Positions 1 through 5,474 of a stretch of 10,353 bases of DNA are shown here, piece after piece. The stretch's first letter is position 1. Every line of letters begins with the position of its first letter. The stretch comes from an uncultured Verrucomicrobia subdivision 3 bacterium (lineage in GTDB: Bacteria > Verrucomicrobiota > Verrucomicrobiae > Limisphaerales > UBA11358). Below the pieces are notes generated by a model. It saw only the letters and a program-made list of their open reading frames with translations. It had not been told where the DNA came from and did no database searches. The position numbers were made by a program, and so were the translations under genes. The DNA lies in the NCBI GenBank assembly GCA_903847285.1, contig CAINDH010000108.1, positions 1-10,353 of the forward strand, written 5' to 3'.

Positions 1-28
1 GCGACGCCCTACCACGCGAAAGAATCGA

Positions 29-229
29 CTATGGATTCTTCAGCCGGAAGAAGAGATTGCCCGCCGGGTTGGTGAGGTTCAGGTAATTGGTGCCGTTGCA
101 CATCGTGCCGCCGCCCGCGTTCTTGGAACCATCCACGGAATAGCTTTGCGCCGCGGCAGGAAGGATGAAGCCCAGCAGCAGCGCGAGGATGGCTTACCTG
201 CGTTTGGCAAAGCGCCGGTGACTGCCGGG
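29..229 (-). pseudogene. Decayed secreted-protein remnant (signal peptide joined to C-terminal tail)
   Basis: On the minus strand one frame reads a basic stretch (HRRFAKRR), an in-frame TAA at 194-196, then a hydrophobic segment AILALLLGFILPAAAQ followed by SYSVDGSKNAGGG. It runs on directly into NLTNPAGNLFFRLKNP and a TAG at 29-31. The first part is a typical signal peptide with an AxA-type cleavage site. The last part resembles the terminal tail seen on secreted Verrucomicrobiota proteins. No start codon lies in frame and a stop interrupts the n-region, so it cannot be translated as a normal gene. The simplest reading is a gene that lost its whole middle and then acquired a stop. That history is inferred; the frame content is seen directly. 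The longer 102-residue frame on the same strand is only an out-of-frame reading of this stretch. Confidence 0.6.
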
Positions 230-239
230 CGGAATTAGT

Positions 240-262
240 GCGGCGCTCGGCCGAGACGCCGC
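240..262. repeat. GC-rich hairpin repeat
   Basis: GCGGCG (240-245) pairs with CGCCGC (257-262), and the inner CTCGG/CCGAG (246-255) is itself a palindrome, giving an 11-bp stem with one bulged A. It is followed by a GCTACA-type end. Its form suggests a dispersed intergenic repeat, but copy number cannot be judged from one window. Confidence 0.45.
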
Positions 263-282
263 TACAAACAACAGAGCCGGCA

Positions 283-299
283 GGCGGAGCGGCTCCGCC
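283..299. repeat. Perfect 7-bp hairpin
   Basis: GGCGGAG (283-289) and CTCCGCC (293-299) form a perfect stem around a CGG loop, upstream of the kinase pair. There is no T-tract, so it is not an obvious intrinsic terminator. The rest of the stretch between the remnant and the first kinase gene holds no other gene that I can support. Confidence 0.4.
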
Positions 300-341
300 C
301 GGCCAGCGCCAGAACACCGTGGGCGGCTGAGCAGGTTGCGC

Positions 342-371
342 TTGTGACGAAAGCCAGTTTGCGGCTAAATT
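342..371 (+). promoter_or_regulatory. Possible sigma70-type promoter of the kinase pair
   Basis: TTGTGA at 342-347 and TAAATT at 366-371 (spacer 18; CTAAAT at 365-370 with spacer 17) match the -35 and -10 consensus only partly. They lie 24 bases upstream of the first kinase start, and no better candidate is visible. Weak call. Confidence 0.3.
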
Positions 372-394
372 AAAAAACGCGGAGGCGCGACACT

Positions 395-1150
395 ATGAAA
401 ACTTTTGCAGAACTCAATTTTCCGGGGCGACTTATCGCCGTGGAAGGCTTGGACGGCTCGGGGAAGTCCACACAGATTTACCTGCTCAAACGCTGGCTGG
501 AGGCCGAGGGCATCAAGGTTTATTTCAGCGAATGGAATTCTTCCGAACTCGTGAAGTCGGCGACGAGCAAAGGTAAAAAACGCGAGCTGCTCACGCCCAC
601 GACTTTCAGTTTAATCCATGCCACCGATTTCGCCGATCGCTACGAACGACATCTTGTGCCGCTGCTGCGCGCGGGTTATATCGTGCTGTGCGACCGCTAT
701 GTGTTCACGGCCTTTGCGCGCGACGTGACGCGCGGCTGTCCGCCGGACTGGGTGCGCGGCAATTACAGCTTCGCCGCGGCGCCAGACTTGACGATGTTTT
801 TCAAGGCGGACCTGGACGTTTCCTTGAATCGCATTCTGGAAGGACGCCCGAAGCTGAAATTTTTCGAGGCGGGCATGGATTTGAATCTGTCGAAAGATCC
901 TTACGAGAGTTTCAAAATTTTCCAAGGCCGCATCCTCGAGCAATACATGGCGATGAGCAAGGAGTTCAAGTTCGTGACGATAAACGCCAACGAGAATGTT
1001 GAGAAGCAGCAGGTGATCGTCCGCAAACTCGTGAGTGAAAAAATCGACCTGAAAAAATTCAAGCGGCGCAGCCCGCTGCCATTGCCGCCGTCGCTGCCCG
1101 CTGCGGGAGCCGACGAGAAAGACGAACTGGGAGGAGACAAGGCCGCATGA
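395..1150 (+). CDS. Thymidylate kinase-like P-loop kinase, paralogue 1
   Basis: A 251-residue protein of the thymidylate kinase (dTMP kinase) superfamily. It has an intact Walker A loop GLDGSGKST (residues 18-26, Lys24), a DRY motif (100-102) and a lid-like segment around EAGMDLNLSKDPYES. Canonical Tmk follows DR(Y/F) with SxxAYQ, where the Gln contacts thymine. Here the text is VFTAFARD, so the base specificity may differ and dTMP kinase activity is not assured. The last 30 residues are Pro- and charge-rich (SPLPLPPSLP) and look disordered. GGAGG at 381-385, nine bases before the ATG, supports the start. The stop overlaps the start of the second paralogue by ATGA, so the two are probably co-translated and may act together. 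The fold is secure; the substrate is inferred. Confidence 0.88.
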   Translation: MKTFAELNFPGRLIAVEGLDGSGKSTQIYLLKRWLEAEGIKVYFSEWNSSELVKSATSKGKKRELLTPTTFSLIHATDFADRYERHLVPLLRAGYIVLCDRYVFTAFARDVTRGCPPDWVRGNYSFAAAPDLTMFFKADLDVSLNRILEGRPKLKFFEAGMDLNLSKDPYESFKIFQGRILEQYMAMSKEFKFVTINANENVEKQQVIVRKLVSEKIDLKKFKRRSPLPLPPSLPAAGADEKDELGGDKAA

Positions 1151-1854
1151 AAAAATTTAACGCTAAAAACACCCGGAGCTTTTACGGGCACGGCATTCCG
1201 CAGATCAAACCAGAACAACTGATCGGCAAGCTCATCGTGGTCGAGGGCGCGGACGGCTCGGGCCGTTCCACGCAGTTGGTGCGGCTCGTGGACTGGCTGG
1301 AAACCAACGGCCACCCGACGGTGCAGGTCGGGTTGAAGCGCTCCACGCTGGTCAGCGAGGAATTGGAGAAGGCGCAGCAGGGAAATATTTTAAGCCGCAC
1401 GACTTTAAGTTTATTTTACGCGACGGACTTTGCCGACCAGCTGGAGAACACGATCATCCCGGCCCTGAAAGCCGGCTTCATCGTGCTGGCCGACCGTTAT
1501 ATTTACACATTGATGGCGCGGGACATCCTGCGCGGCATGGATGAGAAGTGGTTGAAAAATCTCTACGGCATCGCGCCGGAACCGGACGCGGTGTGTTATC
1601 TAACCGTGGAACCGAACGAGCTCGTGCAGCGCAATCTTTCCAAGACGGCCACGCTGGATTATTGGGAGAGCGGGATGGATCTCGGCCTGGCGCGGGACGT
1701 GTTTGACTGCTTTCTGAAATATCAGACAGCGATGCAGGCGACGTTTCACAAGATGCAAAAGACCTACAACTTCGACATCGTGGACGCGAACCGGCCGTCG
1801 GAATCCATCACCAAGGAACTGCGAAAAAAAATCAGCGCGCTGCTGGAGAAGTAA
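1147..1854 (+). CDS. Thymidylate kinase-like protein, paralogue 2, with Arg in the Walker A motif
   Basis: A 235-residue paralogue of the preceding protein. Shared landmarks are TTLSLFYATDFAD (85-97), DRYIYTLMARD (116-126) and WESGMDLGLARD. The P-loop reads GADGSGRST (34-42), with Arg40 (CGT, 1264-1266) in place of the invariant Lys that binds the phosphates of ATP. This should weaken or abolish ordinary kinase chemistry, unless Arg substitutes or the protein serves as a regulatory partner of paralogue 1. There is an extra N-terminal stretch of about 27 residues before the first beta strand. A GGGAGGAG ribosome site lies at 1129-1136, and the ATGA overlap suggests translational coupling. It ends two bases from the convergent stop of the LTxxQ protein gene. 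Family membership is clear; function is open. Confidence 0.85.
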   Translation: MKKFNAKNTRSFYGHGIPQIKPEQLIGKLIVVEGADGSGRSTQLVRLVDWLETNGHPTVQVGLKRSTLVSEELEKAQQGNILSRTTLSLFYATDFADQLENTIIPALKAGFIVLADRYIYTLMARDILRGMDEKWLKNLYGIAPEPDAVCYLTVEPNELVQRNLSKTATLDYWESGMDLGLARDVFDCFLKYQTAMQATFHKMQKTYNFDIVDANRPSESITKELRKKISALLEK

Positions 1855-1856
1855 GC

Positions 1857-2339
1857 TTACGGCGCGTTGGTCGGCACGGAGGGCGCAGCATTGGTCGAGA
1901 TCGTGCCCAAGCCCGGCTTGCGCGGGGGACGTTTCAGTTGGGTGTCAAACTGCTTTTGCTGCTCGGGGGTGAGCACTTCGCGAATCTCCAAACGCGCCGC
2001 GTTCATCGCCTGCTTCATCTGCCCCTGGCCTGCTGAAATTATCTTTTGCACGGCATCGTGCTGTTCGGACGACAGTTTCAGCTCGGAATCCAGCCGCTGC
2101 AAAAATTCTTTACTCAAGATTTCCGGCAGGCGCTGGAATTTGCTGGCGGGTTGGCCGGAAATATTCGACGGCGTGGCGGGCAGGGCGACGGCGGCACCAT
2201 TAGTCAGCGCTGCCTCCTTGTTTTTCTTGGCGTGAGACGGCTTGACGGAGTTGACCAAGAAGCCGCCGGTGAAAACGCCAGCGCCAAAAATCAGCACCGT
2301 GGCGATGACGATGGTGGGGATGACCTTCCAATTATTCAC
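1857..2339 (-). CDS. Membrane-anchored LTxxQ (Spy/CpxP/CnrX-like) periplasmic protein
   Basis: A 160-residue protein with a short N-terminus, one membrane segment at about residues 9-31, a low-complexity linker and a helical domain from about 66 to 135. That domain carries two LTxxQ-type motifs, LSSEQ (89-93) and LTPEQ (123-127), which mark the Spy/CpxP/CnrX class of periplasmic chaperone-like or metal-sensing proteins. The tail (136-160) is Pro/Thr/Asn-rich. The start codon is GTG, read from 2339, and overlaps the preceding stop as GTGA, so translation is probably coupled to the candidate anti-sigma gene. The topology and its position at the end of a sigma/anti-sigma operon suggest an envelope-stress or ligand sensor that tunes the sigma factor. 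The class is fairly sure; the signal is unknown. CnrX-type metal ligands cannot be assigned by eye. Confidence 0.8.
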   Translation of the reverse strand: MNNWKVIPTIVIATVLIFGAGVFTGGFLVNSVKPSHAKKNKEAALTNGAAVALPATPSNISGQPASKFQRLPEILSKEFLQRLDSELKLSSEQHDAVQKIISAGQGQMKQAMNAARLEIREVLTPEQQKQFDTQLKRPPRKPGLGTISTNAAPSVPTNAP

Positions 2340-2641
2340 GGCGCGACATCGTCCTGATCCACGGAGGCCAGCAACGTGTTTTCAAAATCCTGCGAAAGAT
2401 CGTTGCCATTGTCGTAGGTTTCCGGCGAGAAAAACGAAACCGCGCCGCAAACGACCGCGACGACCACACAGGACATGGCAGCGCGCCAAAGACCCTGCGC
2501 CCAGAGGACACGCCGCGCCACCGCGGTGCGTTCGGCGATCAACGCCATGATGCGCTTTTCAAACGCATAAGGCACACGGTCGTCCGGCTTTTGCAGCCGG
2601 GCGGCGGCGGCCAGTTTTTTTTGCAATTCGGCGAGATTCAT
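2336..2641 (-). CDS. Small single-pass membrane protein, candidate anti-sigma factor
   Basis: A 101-residue protein with a charged cytosolic N-terminal half (about 1-50, rich in Arg, Lys and Ala), one membrane helix (about 52-71, LWRAAMSCVVVAVVCGAVSF) and an acidic outer tail of about 30 residues. It shows no zinc-binding anti-sigma (HxxxCxxC) motif. It lies 39 bases after the ECF sigma gene and overlaps the LTxxQ gene by GTGA. This position and topology match short single-pass anti-sigma factors such as CnrY, in which the cytosolic helices hold the sigma factor. AAGGA ten bases before the ATG fits the start. The anti-sigma role is inferred from context; no family domain is recognised in the sequence itself. 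Confidence 0.72.
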   Translation of the reverse strand: MNLAELQKKLAAAARLQKPDDRVPYAFEKRIMALIAERTAVARRVLWAQGLWRAAMSCVVVAVVCGAVSFFSPETYDNGNDLSQDFENTLLASVDQDDVAP

Positions 2642-2680
2642 AAACGCTTAATCCTTCGGACGCGCAACTTTTGCGCGGGG

Positions 2681-3256
2681 TTACAAATACTTCTCCTTGG
2701 TCATCCGCACCAGAATTTTCCGCATTTCGCCCCGGGCGCGGAAGGCGCGGACTTTTACCAGCGGCACGGACCAGCCGGTGATTTCGGCGATCTCCTTCAC
2801 GGAACGGTCTTCAATCTCGAGCAATTGAATCACCAGCCGCGCCTCGGGTGAAAGCTTGTCCATCACGCGGCCAATCAAAAGTCTGGCGGCATCCGCATCC
2901 TCCGGCGCGCTGCCGGGGTCGGCCACGAAGCGCTCCAGCCAGTCGTCTTCGGGCTCAGAAATTTCGCTGAAAGAAGATTCGCGGTTGCGCTGGTGACCGC
3001 GGAGAAAATCGTAGCAAGTGCGGACGGTCATGCGCATGAGCCAGTGTTCAAACGGAGCTTCACCGCGAAAACTTTTCAGCTTGTCGAACGCTTTGAGCCA
3101 GACCTCCTGCGAGATGTCCTCAATCTCGCTCTCGCGGCGGGCATAGCGACGCGCGGTGGCAAAAACCCGGGGAGAATATTTTGCAACGAGCGGCTCGAAG
3201 CTCGCGGCATCACCCTCCAGCACGGCCTGGATGAGTTCCGCTTCAGTCCGTTCCAT
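2681..3256 (-). CDS. ECF-type RNA polymerase sigma factor
   Basis: A 191-residue sigma-70 family protein of the extracytoplasmic-function group. Region 2 lies at about 21-92 (LVAKYSPRVFATARRYARR, then EDISQEVWLKAFDKL and the HWLMRMTVRTCYDFLR core/-10 helix). An acidic linker spans about 93-125. Region 4 lies at about 133-182, with the helix-turn-helix SVKEIAEITGWSVPLVKVRAF. Regions 1 and 3 are absent, as expected for ECF sigmas. It directs RNA polymerase to a small regulon, commonly including its own operon, and is usually held by a membrane anti-sigma factor; the next gene is the candidate. It starts nine bases after the stop of the DHp-like gene, with a weak GAGG upstream. The identification is firm; the target promoters are unknown. 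Confidence 0.93.
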   Translation of the reverse strand: MERTEAELIQAVLEGDAASFEPLVAKYSPRVFATARRYARRESEIEDISQEVWLKAFDKLKSFRGEAPFEHWLMRMTVRTCYDFLRGHQRNRESSFSEISEPEDDWLERFVADPGSAPEDADAARLLIGRVMDKLSPEARLVIQLLEIEDRSVKEIAEITGWSVPLVKVRAFRARGEMRKILVRMTKEKYL

Positions 3257-3265
3257 GCAGCGGCC

Positions 3266-3535
3266 TCACTTGATTTCAACCGACAGGCCGAACGCGGCCT
3301 CAAAATCGCGGGAAAAATTTGCCAGATGCGCCGCCGCCTGATGCGGCTGCTCCAGCAATACCTTAATACGTTCCGCCGTGGTTTCAGGGCGCATCCGCAT
3401 CAACTCCGCCGCCGCCGCGATGTTCGCCAGCTTGCCGTTCACATCATGGCGCATCTCGCGCAGCCGACGATGCAACGCCATGATTTGCTCTTCGGTCAAC
3501 GTCACCGAGCCACTCGGTGTGTAACTGGTAGACAT
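3266..3535 (-). CDS. Orphan DHp-like (histidine kinase dimerisation/phosphoacceptor) small protein
   Basis: An 89-residue, mostly helical protein. After a Ser/Thr-rich start comes a helix with LREMRHDVNGKLANIAAAAE (about residues 25-44), which resembles the H-box of histidine kinases of the RHDxxN type, with His30 as the possible phosphoacceptor. A second predicted helix (about 52-82, EQPHQAAAHLANFSRDFE) would complete a two-helix hairpin. No ATP-binding (N, G1, G2) domain follows, so it cannot phosphorylate itself. It could receive phosphate from another protein, as Spo0B does, or act only as a dimerisation or binding module. It lies nine bases before the ECF sigma gene and 47 bases after radC, on the same strand. 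A DHp-like fold is likely; phosphotransfer is unproven. Confidence 0.7.
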   Translation of the reverse strand: MSTSYTPSGSVTLTEEQIMALHRRLREMRHDVNGKLANIAAAAELMRMRPETTAERIKVLLEQPHQAAAHLANFSRDFEAAFGLSVEIK

Positions 3536-3582
3536 GATTCAATCATTGCGAAAGTCCGCGCAAAAGCAAGCGACGATTCAAC

Positions 3583-4293
3583 TCACACATAAAAAAATCC
3601 CAACTCCCTCAAGGACGAATAATCTTTCACCCGCGCCGACGAGGCGCAACCGATGATGACGTGATCCACCACCTCGATTTTCAAAAGCTGCCCGGCACGA
3701 ATCAAATCCCGCGTCACCTTGATGTCCGCCTCGCTCGGCGTCGGGTCGCCGCTTGGATGATTGTGGACGAGGAGGATTCCCGCCGCGTTCGCCACAATCG
3801 CCGCGCGAAAAACCTCGCGGGGATGCACCAGCAACGTATCCAACAGACCCTGTGAAATCTCCTCCACGCGGATAAGTTTCTTGCGCGTGTTCAGCAGCAG
3901 CACTTGAAACGACTCCACATTTTTCAGCCGGTTCGACTCGCGCATGAAATTCACCACCGTCACCGGATTATCCAGCACGGGCGATTCCTCGCGCCGCTCC
4001 TGCTCCATGCGCCGCGCCAGCGCGAACGCCGCCACCAGCGTCGCCGCCTTGTCCGGGCCGACGCCGGAAATCTTTTTTAATTCATCCACCGACGCCAGCG
4101 CCAGCGCGTTCAGCGAGCCGAACTTCTGTAAAATAGTTTGCGCCACCTGCACCACGTTCGCGCCCTGCAAACCTGTCCGCAGCATAATCGCGATCAACTC
4201 CGCGTGTGTGAGCGCATCCGGCCCACGCGCCACTAGGCGTTCACGCGGACGCTCACTCACCGGCTGGTCTTTGAGGCGAAGGGATTCGCTCAT
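3583..4293 (-). CDS. radC: RadC family JAB/MPN (JAMM) domain protein
   Basis: A 236-residue RadC-family protein from the chosen start. The N-terminal part holds the usual RadC opening (QPVSERPRERLVARG) and a helix-hairpin-helix at about 61-90 (ISGVGPDKAATL). The C-terminal half is the JAB/MPN metalloprotease-like domain with HNHPSGDPTPSEAD (177-190), whose two His and Asp form the JAMM zinc site. Despite its name, RadC's role in DNA repair is not established. The frame continues upstream to a GTG at 4329, but the ATG at 4293 fits the family's N-terminus better; neither has a convincing ribosome site. An intrinsic terminator-like hairpin lies just upstream. It is the first gene of a minus-strand run that ends with the sigma/LTxxQ operon, but its link to that operon is uncertain. 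Confidence 0.9.
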   Translation of the reverse strand: MSESLRLKDQPVSERPRERLVARGPDALTHAELIAIMLRTGLQGANVVQVAQTILQKFGSLNALALASVDELKKISGVGPDKAATLVAAFALARRMEQERREESPVLDNPVTVVNFMRESNRLKNVESFQVLLLNTRKKLIRVEEISQGLLDTLLVHPREVFRAAIVANAAGILLVHNHPSGDPTPSEADIKVTRDLIRAGQLLKIEVVDHVIIGCASSARVKDYSSLRELGFFYV

Positions 4294-4338
4294 GCAAAAT
4301 GGTTTAACCGGGAAAAACAAGAAAGACACGGAAAAAAT

Positions 4339-4368
4339 AAACGGCAGCCCGTGAGGACTGCCGTTTTT
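4339..4368. terminator. Bidirectional intrinsic terminator
   Basis: AAACGGCAG (4339-4347) pairs with CTGCCGTTT (4358-4366) in a perfect 9-bp stem. A TTTTT tract at 4364-4368 follows on the plus strand, and a TTTATTTTTT tract follows on the minus strand. On the minus strand it comes five bases after the stop of the 37-residue ORF, so it most likely ends that transcript before radC. Confidence 0.75.
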
Positions 4369-4371
4369 GTG

Positions 4372-4485
4372 CTACTTCTTTTTAAGGCGTTTGACTTTCG
4401 GCAATAGTCCGATCAATACGACTACAGCAAGCGCCAAATGCTCGACAGTGATTTGTATCCTCACCGATTCAAAAGTTATAATCAT
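4372..4485 (-). CDS. Small single-pass membrane protein (37 aa), unrecognised
   Basis: A short ORF that starts with ATG at 4483-4485 and ends with TAG at 4372-4374, coding for 37 residues. A polar N-terminus (MIITFESVRIQITVEH) leads into a hydrophobic stretch LALAVVVLIGLLP (about 17-29). It ends in a strongly basic tail VKRLKKK, as expected for a small inner-membrane protein with its C-terminus inside. A clear terminator hairpin begins right after the stop, which supports a real transcript. There is no good ribosome site upstream, which is the main argument against it. I recognise no family. It lies in an AT-richer stretch between radC and a secreted-protein gene. Confidence 0.5.
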   Translation of the reverse strand: MIITFESVRIQITVEHLALAVVVLIGLLPKVKRLKKK

Positions 4486-4710
4486 AAAGTTTGAAAAAGG
4501 TTAAATATCCCTCAACTCTATTTTTGTTGAGGATGCTCAATGGAAGGCGAGCTATTTTGCCCTTTGCGCTGCCCTGCGCTTCAGTAGCTAGACCAGTAGG
4601 GTTCCACCCAACCGGAATTCCGATGCCCTTCGGATTCAGTAGCAAAAAAATCTCTCATGAAAAATGGTATGTGTCAAACGTCGAGGCGTTACTTGACCAT
4701 TCGATCATGA
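4486..4710. other. Intergenic stretch without a supportable gene; imperfect direct repeat
   Basis: No convincing gene is seen here. The plus-strand frame from a TTG at 4491 has no ribosome site, and its reading has no domain-like pattern. What stands out is an imperfect 19-20-base direct repeat, beginning TGCCCT and ending TTCAGTAGC, at 4570-4588 and 4624-4643, with a third partial TGCCCTTTGCGC at 4558-4569. The copies are 55 bases apart, so they fall in different frames and are not a protein repeat. Confidence 0.45.
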
Positions 4711-4730
4711 ATATGCGAGCATTCGCATAT
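4711..4730. promoter_or_regulatory. Perfect palindrome upstream of the secreted-protein gene
   Basis: ATATGCGA (4711-4718) and TCGCATAT (4723-4730) form a perfect inverted repeat around GCAT, about 50 bases before the start of the secreted-protein gene. GCAT is itself close to a palindrome. It could be an operator for a dimeric repressor or an RNA hairpin in the leader; nothing in the window decides which. Confidence 0.4.
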
Positions 4731-4779
4731 GGCGAGCTGCACAAATTTTCCCCAAATTAACATGAGAGGAATTATGAAA

Positions 4780-5376
4780 ATGAATAAACAATTTGTAGCC
4801 ATGTCGTTTTGTTTTTCTATTTTCGCGAGCCGCCTTCATGCTGGTGATTTCACCCTGACCGTGAACGCAACGGCCACGACTACTGCGGTTCAAGGTAGTT
4901 TCGTCTCCTCCTCAAATAACACACAGGTTGTGATCCAAACAAATGTGACCGCACAGATTCTACACCTGCATGACTACCCATCTGGTTCTTTAGGTGGTTC
5001 TGGATATTTATTCATCCAGATGAATGGTTTGAGTTTTAAATACACTGAATCGTCAATGAACACTGCTAACAATAGACCAGTTGTCGTCGGCCCGGCCACA
5101 ATTACGCTAGTCGCCACTGTAAGTTTAGCAAGCCAAGGAAATGTCGTAACGGGTCAAGATAACATGATATGCACAATATCAACAAACCCGCCGATTCAGT
5201 GCCCCACCAGCCCGTTTATTCCAAATACTGGCATTGTAATCCCCGCAGATTCTGGAGGGCCTGTGAACATAATTCTCGAATCAAGTGTGGATTTGGTGAA
5301 CTGGATTCCAGCCGACACGGGAACGTATGGAACTACCACGACCAACCGTTTCTTCCGAGTCAGGGCTACACGATAG
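4780..5376 (+). CDS. Secreted protein with Verrucomicrobia-type C-terminal tail
   Basis: A 198-residue protein from the chosen start. A signal peptide (residues 1-21, MNKQFVAMSFCFSIFASRLHA, AG cleavage site) is followed by a Thr/Ser/Asn-rich, probably beta-rich body. The end ESSVDLVNWIPADTG...NRFFRVRATR resembles the C-terminal segment shared by many secreted Verrucomicrobiota proteins. Two Cys (131, 141) could form a disulfide. GAGAGGA at 4764-4770 is nine bases from the ATG at 4780 and only three from the ATG at 4774, so 4780 is preferred; the frame opens at 4729. Base composition is clearly more AT-rich than in the flanking genes, as is its upstream region, which suggests recent acquisition. 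The function of the body is unknown. Confidence 0.75.
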   Translation: MNKQFVAMSFCFSIFASRLHAGDFTLTVNATATTTAVQGSFVSSSNNTQVVIQTNVTAQILHLHDYPSGSLGGSGYLFIQMNGLSFKYTESSMNTANNRPVVVGPATITLVATVSLASQGNVVTGQDNMICTISTNPPIQCPTSPFIPNTGIVIPADSGGPVNIILESSVDLVNWIPADTGTYGTTTTNRFFRVRATR

Positions 5377-5474
5377 TTTTTCAAAATGATTTTGGATTCA
5401 GCAAATTTCCTTCGCAGCCTTCGCGCGACAAATCTGTTTTTCACCTGTGGCTAAAACTTTCGCCACCCGCGACG

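Noticed and set aside
9..317. 102-residue minus-strand frame
   Set aside because: Out-of-frame reading of the remnant at 29-229 and of GC-rich hairpin DNA; Arg/Pro/Gly-rich composition and no domain pattern.
2993..3592. 199-residue plus-strand frame opposite the sigma and DHp-like genes
   Set aside because: Antisense to well-supported genes; Arg/His-rich composition typical of a GC-rich shadow frame.
4491..4760. 89-residue plus-strand frame starting with TTG
   Set aside because: Rare start, no ribosome site, and it runs through direct repeats and a palindrome into the leader of the secreted-protein gene; no recognisable pattern.
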